A stretch of DNA of 64,000 nt from Methanobacterium sp. UBA44 (GCA_002494885.1 DACV01000009.1:62001-126000); one strand, 5' to 3'. Numbered from the stretch's first letter, positions 8,791 to 17,618 are shown. The notes: generated from the sequence alone by a model not told the origin. Numbers and translations: made by a program.

Positions 8791-9522
8791 ATGAATGAAA
8801 TATTATTTTTTCTTGTAGCCTTTTTAACGATAGTTATAGGCACTGTGGCTGGATTTGGAACATCAACTATTTTCCTGCCATTTGCATTGTTTTTTGTAGA
8901 TTTTAAAACTGCGCTTGTTCTGGTTGCCATTTCTCATATATCGGGTAATTTGGGCGCAGTAACGTTTTTTCGTCATGGTCTGGACAGAAAACTTATTTTA
9001 CTCTTCGGCCTGCCCAGTTTATTTTTAACAGTTGCTGGGGCTTATCTTGTAATATATGTTCCTCAAAATATTTTACAGGTACTTTTAGGTTTATTTCTCT
9101 TCCTGTTTTCAATTTATTCATTATTAAATTCTAATTTTAAGGTTAACGCTACAAAAACTAACACAATTATTGGTGGAAGTCTATCTGGATTTTTTCAGGG
9201 ATTACTGGGTGTTGGAGGTCCTTTAAGAGGGGCTTTTCTCATATCATATAATCTTGATAAATTCAAATATATAGCCACATTAGCTGCAATTGCAGTAATT
9301 ATTGATGCAGCCAGAATACCAATTTATTTTGCAAATAACCTTCTTGAACCTCAATTTTTTTATTATATTCCTATTCTTATAGTGATAGGGATACTGGGTT
9401 CTTATGCAGGTAAAAGAATTGTTAATAAAATTCCACAGAATATTTTTAAAAAAGTTGTTCTTGTTGGAATTGCCCTTGCAAGCCTTTTATTAATTTGTGG
9501 TGGCTTAAAATTAATTATATAA
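8791..9522 (+). CDS. TauE/SafE (DUF81) family membrane protein
   Basis: A 243-residue integral membrane protein of the TauE/SafE family, with about seven to eight hydrophobic segments in two similar halves. The N-terminal stretch GTVAGFGTSTIFLP and the mid-protein FFQGLLGVGGPLRG are the paired glycine-rich motifs of the family. Members export sulfite, sulfoacetate or related anions, or transport other small solutes. It precedes comDE, which handle sulfopyruvate and sulfoacetaldehyde in coenzyme M synthesis, so a sulfonate or sulfite substrate is plausible but unproven. There is no clear ribosome binding site. Confidence 0.85.
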   Translation: MNEILFFLVAFLTIVIGTVAGFGTSTIFLPFALFFVDFKTALVLVAISHISGNLGAVTFFRHGLDRKLILLFGLPSLFLTVAGAYLVIYVPQNILQVLLGLFLFLFSIYSLLNSNFKVNATKTNTIIGGSLSGFFQGLLGVGGPLRGAFLISYNLDKFKYIATLAAIAVIIDAARIPIYFANNLLEPQFFYYIPILIVIGILGSYAGKRIVNKIPQNIFKKVVLVGIALASLLLICGGLKLII

Positions 9523-9701
9523 TATTAAAATTATATTTAAAAAGTTTAATTACAGTAAAACTCCTGATGGATACTAAATTATCATTTTAATGTAATTCTT
9601 AATAAAAATTGATTTATAAAAATACTCTTAAGTTAAATACAATATAATATAATGGATAAACTGATTAAAAAAGTCAATTTTTATTATTATAAGGTGTTTA
9701 A

Positions 9702-10196
9702 GTGGATAGTAGTGAAACAGTTTATAAAGCCCTTAAAGGAGCAGGAATAGATTTTGTGGTTAGTTTACCCTGCGTAAATCTTGGGAAAGTCATGGAACTT
9801 GTGGATTGTGATAAGGACATTATTCATGTCCCAGTAACCCGTGAAGAGGAAGGATTTGGGATATGTGCAGGTGCATTTTTAGGTGGAAAGAATCCTGCAA
9901 TCTTAATGCAAAATTCAGGGCTTGGAAATTCTGTAAATGTGCTTGCATCATTATATGAACTTTACAGAATGCCTGTACTCATGGTGATGAGCCATAGAGG
10001 TACTGAAGGAGAATTTATGGGCGCTCAGATCCCTATGGGGAAGGCAACACCCGGAGTTTTAGATGCACTGAATATTGCTTATATTAACCCTAAAACTCAT
10101 GAAGAAGCATTAAAAGTCATTCCTGAAGCATGGATACTCTCTAAAACCGCGCTGGCACCTATTGGAATACTTCTAGAGATTCCATTCTGGAAATAA
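9702..10196 (+). CDS. comD: Sulfopyruvate decarboxylase alpha subunit
   Basis: A 164-residue subunit of the thiamine diphosphate enzyme that converts 3-sulfopyruvate to sulfoacetaldehyde in coenzyme M biosynthesis. It corresponds to the PYR half of the enzyme; the motif REEEGFGICAGAFLGG contains the conserved Glu expected to activate the cofactor. Translation starts at GTG 9702, preceded by aaggtg at 9691-9696, and no ATG is better placed. The beta subunit follows immediately, and the two chains together form active sites. Confidence 0.92.
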   Translation: MDSSETVYKALKGAGIDFVVSLPCVNLGKVMELVDCDKDIIHVPVTREEEGFGICAGAFLGGKNPAILMQNSGLGNSVNVLASLYELYRMPVLMVMSHRGTEGEFMGAQIPMGKATPGVLDALNIAYINPKTHEEALKVIPEAWILSKTALAPIGILLEIPFWK

Positions 10197-10214
10197 ATGT
10201 TAAATGGTGATATT

Positions 10215-10763
10215 ATGGAACGAATTGAAGCCATAAAAAAGATAGCAGAAAGTCTGAATGATGAACTGGTCATTTGTAACATTGGATTTCCTTCCAGAGA
10301 ATTGTATTATGTTAAAGACTCCCCAACTCACTTTTACATGCTCGGTTCAATGGGAATGGCATCTTCAATTGGATTAGGGCTTGCATTATCCCAAAAAAGG
10401 AAAGTTGTTGTTTTTGATGGGGATGGATCTGTTCTAATGAACATGGGAACTCTGGTAACCATTTTCAGCCAGAATCCTGAAAATTACATTCTCGTTGTTT
10501 TTGATAACCAGTGCTATGGCTCAACAGGGTCACAGTGCACATATACCACAGAGGTTGATCTTCACCAAATTGCAAAATCAGTTGGATTTAAAAATACATT
10601 TGTTTTTGAAGAAGAAATTAAGTTTAAAGAGGTTTTAGAATCTAAGGGCCCCGTTTTTGTGCATATGAAAGTTAAACCTGGAAATGCAGATGTTCCTGTA
10701 ATTGACATGGAACCAGAAGAGATAAAAGAGAGATTTATGGAAGAAGTAAAAAGAAATCCATAG
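10215..10763 (+). CDS. comE: Sulfopyruvate decarboxylase beta subunit
   Basis: The PP half of sulfopyruvate decarboxylase, about 182 residues. The thiamine diphosphate motif begins FDGDGSVLMNMG near residues 67-78 and ends with the Asn in VVFDNQCYGSTG. An in-frame ATG at 10197 directly abuts the comD stop, but ggtgat at 10205-10210 supports the ATG at 10215 (MERIEA). It is co-transcribed with comD and converges on hisE, whose stop is 12 bp away. Confidence 0.92.
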   Translation: MERIEAIKKIAESLNDELVICNIGFPSRELYYVKDSPTHFYMLGSMGMASSIGLGLALSQKRKVVVFDGDGSVLMNMGTLVTIFSQNPENYILVVFDNQCYGSTGSQCTYTTEVDLHQIAKSVGFKNTFVFEEEIKFKEVLESKGPVFVHMKVKPGNADVPVIDMEPEEIKERFMEEVKRNP

Positions 10764-10775
10764 TATATTTTATTA

Positions 10776-11063
10776 TTATTTCCTTCTTTTTTCAAATTCA
10801 GAATAAAGATCATCGATTTCAATGCCTTTATACGCCAAAAGCAGTAATGTGTGAAAAATAAGATCAGCAGATTCATAAACAAGATTTTCATCATTTTTAG
10901 AGGCAATGATAACTTCAGCAGCTTCTTCACCTATTTTTTCCAGGATTTTATCTTCAGCTAGTTTTGCATCGTCTTTCATAAGATTTGAAGTGTAGGAATC
11001 AATAGGATTGTCACGTCTATCCTCTAAAACATTATAAACTTCTCTTATTATTTTATCATTCAC
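10776..11063 (-). CDS. hisE: Phosphoribosyl-ATP pyrophosphatase
   Basis: Cytoplasmic enzyme of histidine biosynthesis (second step), hydrolysing phosphoribosyl-ATP to phosphoribosyl-AMP. At 95 residues it has the normal stand-alone size and the MazG-like helical fold signature: EKIGEEAAEVIIASK near 41-55 and YESADLIFHTLLLL near 63-76, whose acidic residues bind magnesium. No hisI fusion is present. It lies 24 bp downstream of the CBS-ParB gene and may be read with it. Confidence 0.93.
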   Translation of the reverse strand: MNDKIIREVYNVLEDRRDNPIDSYTSNLMKDDAKLAEDKILEKIGEEAAEVIIASKNDENLVYESADLIFHTLLLLAYKGIEIDDLYSEFEKRRK

Positions 11064-11087
11064 ATTTAATCTCCTTAAAATAAGTAA

Positions 11088-11888
11088 TTAGCTTCCCAAT
11101 TTATTATCTTTTCTTAAACTTCTGGTTATAGCTATTAGGGGGTGCTGTGCGTCATCAATTATTTTGATATCATCCAGAGTGTATATTCCTTCATTATCTG
11201 CTGTTTTTTCAATTCCAAGCTTAATATCCTTTTCTAATTCAATTACATATGAATCGATTTCTTTATATCCGAGTCTTGAAGCAGCAACAGTCCTGTGATG
11301 ACCATCTACCAGAATATATCTTTCTCCACTTTTAACGGTTATTGTAGGCTCTGCAAGCCCTCTTTTAAGTTCATAAGTTCTTCCTTGAAGTTCATCTGCA
11401 TATATTTTATCTTGAGTTGGCCTCAGCTTTTCAGTTGGCACTTTCATTCTCAAAAGTTTTGTTTTAATACCATAAAGCTGTTCTAACGTCTTCTTAAAAT
11501 AGTTCACCTTCATCGGTGTTGATCTTTCTATATGGGAGCGAACAATATCGGTGTTTGTAATAATTCCCACTAATTCTCCATCTTTGTCGATAACAGGAAG
11601 TCTTGATATTCCCATTCGAAACATTACACGTGATGCATCATTTATAGACATTTCCTGATCTGCTACTACGATATCAGTGGACATTATGTCTTTAACTGCG
11701 TGATCCCATGGTTTTAAAAGCAAATCGAAGGCTGTTACTATTCCTATTACTTCACCATTCGTTTTAACTGGAAATCCATCGTGGCCTGTTGTTTTCATTA
11801 ATTTAATAACTTCTTCGTTAGGCGTGTCCGGAGTTACTGTTATAACTTCTTTTGTCATATAATGCTTTACAAGAGCTTTATTACTCAT
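11088..11888 (-). CDS. Two CBS domains fused to a ParB-like (SerK-like) domain
   Basis: A 266-residue protein with two CBS domains (about 5-55 and 65-118), which typically bind adenosyl nucleotides, followed by a ParB/sulfiredoxin-like domain. The C-terminal part contains the conserved box VDGHHRTVAASRLG near 196-209 and an upstream TEKLRPTQ segment. Similar fusions in Thermococcales include the ADP-dependent free serine kinase SerK, so a small-molecule kinase regulated by nucleotides is one option. A partition role is unlikely because no HTH is visible. Exact activity is unknown. Confidence 0.8.
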   Translation of the reverse strand: MSNKALVKHYMTKEVITVTPDTPNEEVIKLMKTTGHDGFPVKTNGEVIGIVTAFDLLLKPWDHAVKDIMSTDIVVADQEMSINDASRVMFRMGISRLPVIDKDGELVGIITNTDIVRSHIERSTPMKVNYFKKTLEQLYGIKTKLLRMKVPTEKLRPTQDKIYADELQGRTYELKRGLAEPTITVKSGERYILVDGHHRTVAASRLGYKEIDSYVIELEKDIKLGIEKTADNEGIYTLDDIKIIDDAQHPLIAITRSLRKDNKLGS

Positions 11889-11931
11889 TTAAAATCCTCA
11901 ATAATCCTTTTTATATTAAATAAAGTAATCA

Positions 11932-12159
11932 TTATTTATTCCATATTAATTTACCTTTATACTGGATTTTAATAATTCTATGATAAGGAATATGGGTATC
12001 TTCATCCAGTATCAAAAACCCACGTCCTAATTTGTTTATATACTCTCCAGCAACGGTTTTAAGGTTTCCCTTAGTACCTCTATGGATATAAGTTATTTTA
12101 GATAGTTTAATATCCATTTCAGGATGCCATAAAATCATATCTAAAACACTTTTCGCCAT
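11932..12159 (-). CDS. UPF0248 (DUF504, MJ1316-like) small protein
   Basis: A 75-residue basic protein of the UPF0248/DUF504 family, conserved in archaea. Characteristic features are LDMILWHPEMD near the N-terminus and ILDEDTHIPYHRIIKIQYKG towards the end. The related MJ1316 domain has been proposed to recognise RNA 3' or 5' end groups, so an RNA-processing role is possible, but no activity is established to my knowledge. It may share a transcript with the CBS-ParB gene 43 bp downstream. Confidence 0.82.
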   Translation of the reverse strand: MAKSVLDMILWHPEMDIKLSKITYIHRGTKGNLKTVAGEYINKLGRGFLILDEDTHIPYHRIIKIQYKGKLIWNK

Positions 12160-12263
12160 CTTCTGACCTTTGCCTCAAAGATTAATTAATAAATATTTTG
12201 TTTAAAGTGTGTTAAAAAGTTTTCTTTATCATATTTAATGGAATAAAAAAAGAGTATATGGCT

Positions 12264-13619
12264 TTACTTAAGTAAAAATTCTCTTAAAAACTTAGATGTT
12301 TCCCCAGGGTCAGCTTTTCCACGTGTAAGTCTCATAACTTGCCCTATTAAGAAATTCATTGCTCCTTTTTTGCCTTCATGGTAATCGGAAACAGCTTGAG
12401 GATTTTCATCAATGGCCTGTTTTACAGCTTTTAGCACACTTTCCTGGTCGGTTACACCAACTAATCCCATTTTTTCAGCAATTTTTGATGGTGAGTTTTT
12501 ATTCTCAGGCATTTTTTCTATTATCTTTTTAGCAGCCTTAGGGGTAACCTTTTTGTCTTTTATCATGTCTAAAAGCTCTACAATATCTACAGGCCTTATG
12601 CCACTTTCATCAAAACTCATTTTATTGTAATTAAGAACCCTTTTAAGTTCATCCCTCATCCAGATAGATGCAAAAGATGGTTCAACACTTTTTACTATTT
12701 CTTCAAAGGCATCTGCAAGGGCCAGTTCAGATGTCATGACCTTTGCATATTCTTTTTCAATTCCATAATCTTCAATGAATCTTTCTGTCTTAATATGTGG
12801 CGGTTCAGGCATTTCTTCCTTTATGCCTTCAATTTCCTGGTCTTCAGCTAGCATTGGAGGAAGATCAGGATCTGGTATGTATCTATAGTCATCAGCTTCC
12901 TCTTTAAGACGCATTGGAACGGTAATCATCTGTGATTCGAGGAATGCACGTGTTTCTTGTTTTATTTCAACTCCTCTTCTTATGAGGTTTTTCTGCCTTA
13001 CTATTTCATATTTAAGTGCTTTATAAGCACCTCTTATAGAGTTTATATTCTTTATTTCAGCTCTTTTACCGCCTTCAAGGGATATATTTACATCTGCACG
13101 CATTGTTCCTTCTCCACGCGCGCTTCCACTGTATTCTAAAACTCTTATTAGCTCACGAAGGAAATTTCTGGCCTCTTCAGGTGATTTCATATCTGGTTCT
13201 GTAACGATTTCAATAAGGGGAATTCCAGATCTGTTAAAATCTACCACACCTAAATCTGGCTTGTACTGACCCGGATCCTCTTCGATGTGAACTTCACGGA
13301 TTCTCACATCGTTCAGATTACCTTCATACCCTATGGGGATTGATGTTCGCTGGTAACCAGATGGAAGATCGGGGTAGTCATAATGTTTCCTCATGAAGTA
13401 AGTTTCATTTTCTGCTATCTTACATCCAAGCATTAAGGCTATCTTAATTGCCCCATTCATAGCAGATTCATTTGGTGGGTATGGCTTTGCCCCAGGCTGG
13501 TTAAGACAAACAAAACAGATGTTTGAGTTTGCTGGAGCATCCTGATAATTTGTACGGCAGTCACAGAATAATTTAGAATCAGTTTCAAGTTGAACGTGAA
13601 TTTCAAGTCCGCATTTCAT
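12264..13619 (-). CDS. gatB: Aspartyl/glutamyl-tRNA amidotransferase subunit B
   Basis: GatB, 451 residues, the kinase-transferase subunit of GatCAB that converts misacylated Asp-tRNA(Asn) (and in bacteria Glu-tRNA(Gln)) to the amide form. The start MKCGLEIHVQLETDSKLFC is family-typical, with zinc-binding Cys in LFCDCR and ICFVCLNQPG, and the signature DFNRSGIPLIEIVTEPD near 128-144. The C-terminal YqeY-like tail domain is complete. gatA and gatC are not in this window, and no neighbour is functionally linked. Confidence 0.95.
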   Translation of the reverse strand: MKCGLEIHVQLETDSKLFCDCRTNYQDAPANSNICFVCLNQPGAKPYPPNESAMNGAIKIALMLGCKIAENETYFMRKHYDYPDLPSGYQRTSIPIGYEGNLNDVRIREVHIEEDPGQYKPDLGVVDFNRSGIPLIEIVTEPDMKSPEEARNFLRELIRVLEYSGSARGEGTMRADVNISLEGGKRAEIKNINSIRGAYKALKYEIVRQKNLIRRGVEIKQETRAFLESQMITVPMRLKEEADDYRYIPDPDLPPMLAEDQEIEGIKEEMPEPPHIKTERFIEDYGIEKEYAKVMTSELALADAFEEIVKSVEPSFASIWMRDELKRVLNYNKMSFDESGIRPVDIVELLDMIKDKKVTPKAAKKIIEKMPENKNSPSKIAEKMGLVGVTDQESVLKAVKQAIDENPQAVSDYHEGKKGAMNFLIGQVMRLTRGKADPGETSKFLREFLLK

Positions 13620-13747
13620 CTTAATAAAAATTCCTCCTCAAATGTATAATACTTAGTGATTAAATTAGCGCTATTTTTCAGTATAATTTAAAAAATATCT
13701 AAATTTAATTTTATGGTAAAAATTTACTATCTATTTAATTATTTATT

Positions 13748-14737
13748 CTATTTAATGCATTTATCAATATATCTTTTTATAAATGGTTCAAGTTGTGGAT
13801 CTATTTTTCTGCTTTCTTTTAATTTATCAAAATTACTGAAAGTCCCAATAAGTCCTCTTCCGGCCCAAAGTACTTCTTCTTCAACTCTTTTGCCATAACG
13901 AGTTCCGAACATCTTGAATAATGGGAATTTAGTAAGTCCATTAGCCCCACTTAAAAGCAAAGGTCCAATATTAGCAAGGTTATCTATCCACGTTCCTGTA
14001 ATGATTTTAAGCTCTGGAAACTTAATTCTTGTTGCTGCAACCACTCCTGCATAATATAAGGATGCTGGTTGTGGTGCATTTTCATAAATAGTCCCCTTAT
14101 GTGGATTCAGGGAATAAAAGGTAACTCTATCAATTCCAAGTCCCTTGATCAAATCAAACAGATATTTTAGATCATCAGGAGTCTCTCCAAGCCCTAAAAT
14201 TATAGTTATTGCTTTTTGGAATCCTAATTCTCCTGCAAGTTCAAGCATTTCAGTTATATCTTCCAGAGATTTGCCTGGACAAATTTCATCGTGTAACTGG
14301 GGATTTGCAACCTCAACAGCACCGGTTATTCCTGCAATTTCATCCCCATATGATTCAAGATCCTTTGTAATCCCGATATTAAGCCATACAGGTTCGCCAG
14401 TGATTCTGTAAATATTCTGGGAAATATTTCTGATTTCCTTTGTTGAAAAAGAGCCGTATCCACCTGAAAGGAATTCAATTTTCCAATCGGTTCTTCTGCA
14501 GAGCTCTGCTTCGGCTAAAATTGAATTTATATTGCGTCGGGCTTTTTCTGGTTCTTTAATTTTTGGTTTTTGTGTTGACATGTAACAAAAAAGACAATCA
14601 CCTTTATCACACCACCAGGAAAGAAAAATAGCTCTTTCAAGGGTTATTTGATTTCCATGCTCTTTTAAAGTAATTTCATTGGCTTTTTGCATTAAATCCA
14701 GGGTTTCAAAGTTTTTGATCTTGTTTATAAGGTTCAT
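13748..14737 (-). CDS. Radical SAM protein, BioB/HmdB-like, unknown substrate
   Basis: A 329-residue radical SAM enzyme. The cluster motif is CDKGDCLFC near residues 49-57, spacing Cx4Cx2C instead of the classical Cx3Cx2C. Further family elements include EFLSGGYGSF (SAM-binding glycine motif), EVANPQLHDEICPG and ITIILGLGET. The overall plan resembles biotin-synthase-like proteins and HmdB of methanogens, which work on small cofactors. The substrate cannot be told from the sequence, and no neighbouring genes give a clue. It has no apparent operon partner. Confidence 0.8.
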   Translation of the reverse strand: MNLINKIKNFETLDLMQKANEITLKEHGNQITLERAIFLSWWCDKGDCLFCYMSTQKPKIKEPEKARRNINSILAEAELCRRTDWKIEFLSGGYGSFSTKEIRNISQNIYRITGEPVWLNIGITKDLESYGDEIAGITGAVEVANPQLHDEICPGKSLEDITEMLELAGELGFQKAITIILGLGETPDDLKYLFDLIKGLGIDRVTFYSLNPHKGTIYENAPQPASLYYAGVVAATRIKFPELKIITGTWIDNLANIGPLLLSGANGLTKFPLFKMFGTRYGKRVEEEVLWAGRGLIGTFSNFDKLKESRKIDPQLEPFIKRYIDKCIK

Positions 14738-15089
14738 ATTTCACCTAATTAAAGTTAGAATTAAATTTTAATATGTATATTTAGAGAATAGATATTTAAA
14801 AATTTAATTTATTCTTGCTTATTGGATTTGTTCTATAATTAAATTAAGAAATAAAAGTTATATAGCTTGTAATAACAAAGTATATATGTTATAAGCACTT
14901 AATCCTTGGTTATACTGTGAATTCACATATCCAAAACGTTTATATATTATAATCACTAACTTAAAAAATACGTCACAAATGTGCTTATATTTTATAACCT
15001 TGCAAACCGCTAGCTTGTAGTTTGCAGACGTTCAGACATTTCATGTTTGATGCCACAAAACTACGTATTTGTCGGCTTTGCTTGGCATG
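14738..15089. other. Gap upstream of the tRNA cluster with repeated TATA-like blocks
   Basis: No gene is visible. Three similar blocks occur: 14881-14899 (tatatatgttataagcact), 14941-14957 (tatatattataatcact) and 14985-15000 (ttatattttataacct). They look like TATA boxes for the tRNA operon, the radical SAM gene or both. A 12-bp perfect palindrome tgtgaattcaca lies at 14916-14927. Between 15000 and 15087 there are weak, decayed-looking inverted repeats around gcaaac/gtttgc. Confidence 0.35.
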
Positions 15090-15162
<73 letters not shown>

Positions 15163-15166
15163 CTCA

Positions 15167-15240
15167 GGGCCCATAGCTTAGCCAGGTAGAGCGCTCGGCT
15201 CATAACCGAGCGGCCATGGGTTCGAATCCCATTGGGCCCA
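15167..15240 (+). tRNA. tRNA with CAU anticodon (elongator Met, or Ile2)
   Basis: Acceptor gggccca pairs exactly with tgggccc at 15233-15239, discriminator A. The anticodon loop is ctcataa, giving CAT. The anticodon stem lacks the three G-C pairs of archaeal initiators, so it is not the initiator. It is an elongator Met or, if the C is modified to agmatidine, tRNA-Ile2. It starts 4 bp after tRNA-Asn. Confidence 0.9.
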
Positions 15241-15267
15241 CTTTCATATGTATTATTTGCATGCTCT

Positions 15268-15599
15268 CAAAACCGCAGGTTTTGGAGCCTTCGAACACAA
15301 GTGTTCGAGGTAGAGAAACATAGTTTACAAAGACTTTGTGTTTGTGCTATCAAAAGCAAAGCTTTTGATGCCCGAATACTCAGTATTCGATGGCTCCGAA
15401 ATCAAAGATATTGAAAATGCATAGCATTTTCAATCTCCCAAAAATATATGATTTTTGAAGATTTCGAGAGTTTCTCATGCACGAAAAACAAGTTTTTCGT
15501 ATGCTAACGAAAATTATATATTTTCGTGCAGCAAAAATAAACTTTTGTATGCTAACAAAAATCGATAGATTTTTGTGCTCAAAAAATCAAAAGATTTTT
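15268..15599. repeat. Array of about 12 short perfect hairpins between two tRNA genes
   Basis: The stretch 15241-15602 holds no gene. It is a string of inverted repeats with A-rich left arms, T-rich right arms and loops of 1-6 bases. Clear members, stem length in brackets: 15268-15284 (7), 15291-15308 (8), 15327-15339 (6), 15349-15369 (9), 15373-15389 (7), 15410-15434 (11), 15439-15457 (7), 15481-15500 (9), 15507-15527 (8), 15532-15547 (5), 15555-15576 (9), 15582-15599 (7). The linker gtatgctaac occurs twice (15499-15508, 15547-15556). Stem sequences differ from one another, so structure rather than sequence is repeated. This excludes CRISPR. Confidence 0.85.
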
Positions 15600-15602
15600 C
15601 AA

Positions 15603-15680
<78 letters not shown>

Positions 15681-15717
15681 TTCTTAATATTATAAAAATA
15701 TTTTATGGCTCACGCTA

Positions 15718-15801
<84 letters not shown>

Positions 15802-15833
15802 TCAATCCACATTATTACTTAAAATCGTTCATT

Positions 15834-15910
<77 letters not shown>

Positions 15911-16019
15911 TTTAACCTTTTTAATAGCTAATTTTATACTAATTTTTCATCTATTATAAAAAAGTAAACACAAACATTTTATTAGAGAATTCCATATTAT
16001 TATTTGTCTGATAATCTGG

Positions 16020-16331
16020 ATGATCAAAATGATAAAAATGGAAAAAACATGTGGCTCACCCAAATGCAACGTTATGCATGAAGGTAAATTAATAGGCCAT
16101 ATGGACGGTGTTGGCTTAATTCAGTGGTTTTTAAAGAATAAATATTGTTACAGGGGCTCTTTTTCCAGATTTATAACTGATGCTATAGAACATAACCGAT
16201 CAGGCATTACTGTGGACATTATTTTTTTAGATAAGAATTTAATAGCTAAAGATGCTAAAATAGAATGGTTAAAGGCTCCTTTTAAAAACGGTACGTTCAT
16301 CGCATCCAGCATAGAATACTGTGATCTCTAA
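16020..16331 (+). CDS. Small protein of unknown function
   Basis: Up to 103 residues; I do not recognise a family. It is rich in aromatic and charged residues, with four cysteines (two in KTCGSPKCNV near the start, one in NKYCYRG and one in IEYCDL at the end). It has no signal peptide or membrane segment and looks like a folded cytosolic protein. ATGs at 16020, 16029 and 16038 are all possible; a gatgatc stretch just before 16029 favours one of the latter two. It stands alone between the tRNA cluster and hjc. Confidence 0.6.
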   Translation: MIKMIKMEKTCGSPKCNVMHEGKLIGHMDGVGLIQWFLKNKYCYRGSFSRFITDAIEHNRSGITVDIIFLDKNLIAKDAKIEWLKAPFKNGTFIASSIEYCDL

Positions 16332-16473
16332 ATCGTTAGATTCTCTTTATATTCTTAGTTAATTTCCATAATCTCTATTTTTAAACTTTAATTAAAAGGT
16401 TTATATAGTCCTAAAATTAATTTATATTAGTTTTGAATTATTAGATTCCAATAGGATTTCAGAGCCGATTTAT

Positions 16474-16884
16474 ATGAACAAAAAAGGGTCACGTGTAGAA
16501 AGAGAATTGGTAAAAATGCTTTGGAATGCAGATTGTGCTGCCATGAGGGCGCCGGCTTCAGGTGGTGCTACAAAGAAACCATTACCAGATATCATTGCAG
16601 GTAATGGGAAGGTTTATCTTGCAATTGAAGTAAAATCAACCTCTGCCGAGCATATTTATATTAACTCTGAAAAAATAACTGGATTAAAAGAATTTTCAAA
16701 CATTTTTGGTGCAGAACCTTATCTTGGGGCTAAGTTTAAAAACAAGAAATGGCGGTTTGTACATATAAATGACCTTATAAAGACAAGAGGAGACAACTAT
16801 AAAGTTGATATTGATTTAGCATTTTCTAAAGGCCTTGAATTTGATGAATTAATTAAAAAAGATAAACAGGTTAAATTTAAATAA
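16474..16884 (+). CDS. hjc: Archaeal Holliday junction resolvase Hjc
   Basis: A 136-residue nuclease of the Hjc family that cleaves four-way DNA junctions in recombination and repair. The catalytic site of the PD-(D/E)XK fold is visible: Glu9 in KGSRVERELVKML, the Asp in PLPDIIAG, and the Glu/Lys pair in AIEVKST. The segment MRAPASGGA is conserved in Hjc. Length is normal for the family. It forms a dimer in known members. No neighbouring recombination genes. Confidence 0.93.
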   Translation: MNKKGSRVERELVKMLWNADCAAMRAPASGGATKKPLPDIIAGNGKVYLAIEVKSTSAEHIYINSEKITGLKEFSNIFGAEPYLGAKFKNKKWRFVHINDLIKTRGDNYKVDIDLAFSKGLEFDELIKKDKQVKFK

Positions 16885-17001
16885 TTTTATTCCATTTTAC
16901 CTTCATTAAAGAACATCATAAAATATTTTTTATATAATTTACTTCGCCATTAAAGATCATTTTATATATTATTAGACATATTCCTAATTAGAGTTTAAAT
17001 G

Positions 17002-17094
17002 AGCATTAGAAAATTTATAATTTCTATGCATCAAACCTTAGGTTTTGGTAGCATGAAAAACCTTTGATTTTTCTGCGTCAAAATTTAAAGAATT
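17002..17094. repeat. Cluster of imperfect short hairpins
   Basis: Between hjc and the lipoprotein gene lie several weaker relatives of the array at 15268: caaacc/ggttttg around tta near 17032-17047, gaaaaa/tttttc near 17055-17073, and caaaatt/aatttg near 17079-17097. Stems are 5-6 bp with mismatches, as if decayed. Confidence 0.45.
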
Positions 17095-17127
17095 TGAGGA
17101 GGGATTTAAACGGATAAAAAATTAGGG

Positions 17128-17586
17128 ATGATATTTATAATGGCCATTCTTGCAGTGGTGGTATTCACTTCTGGCTGTACTCAAGGGCAGAATAATCAAA
17201 CTCAGCCGAACACAACTGTAAATAACAACACAACGGCCATTGAAGCAATTGATATAGCGGCAGTTCAAAAGGGTCCTGAAACAGCTAAAAAGGGAATGAA
17301 TGTGACAATCCAGTATGAAGTTTCTAATAAGGGTTCTGAGAATGTAACTGATGTACGCATTGTTAGTCAGGGGGTTGAACAAATTCTTGGCGCCTTAAAA
17401 CCTGGGGAAACAAAAAGATACACCAGTCAACTGTACATACCTACAGATGCAGAAGTTCAACAGGATTTTGGCCCTAATGCCACAGTTTCCAATCCATTCT
17501 TTATTGGAGGTTTCAGTGTAATATTTAACAGTACTAAAGGCTCTAAATCTGTAACTTCTAATTCAATTCAGATAAAACTGGTATAA
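17128..17586 (+). CDS. Predicted secreted lipoprotein, CARDB-like
   Basis: A small exported protein of 152 residues from the first ATG. A hydrophobic segment ends in FTSGC, a lipobox-like site, then an Asn/Thr/Gln-rich linker and one beta-rich domain with the pattern VTIQYEVSNKGSENVTDV, typical of CARDB or related immunoglobulin-like folds. The ATG at 17128 lacks the usual positive charges before the hydrophobic core and lies 24 bases from its gaggagg. Reading back to ACG 17110 adds TDKKLG, giving a normal signal and ideal spacing, so the true start may be non-AUG. Role unknown. Confidence 0.7.
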   Translation: MIFIMAILAVVVFTSGCTQGQNNQTQPNTTVNNNTTAIEAIDIAAVQKGPETAKKGMNVTIQYEVSNKGSENVTDVRIVSQGVEQILGALKPGETKRYTSQLYIPTDAEVQQDFGPNATVSNPFFIGGFSVIFNSTKGSKSVTSNSIQIKLV

Positions 17587-17618
17587 ACCATAAATCCAGA
17601 AATTATTTTTTTATTTTA

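Noticed and set aside
15232..15414. Plus-strand open frame of 60 residues over the hairpin array
   Set aside because: It starts inside tRNA-Met and runs through non-coding hairpins; the text is repeat-derived without ribosome binding site.
15268..15599. CRISPR array
   Set aside because: Units are palindromes of different sequence with no constant repeat and no equal-length spacers.
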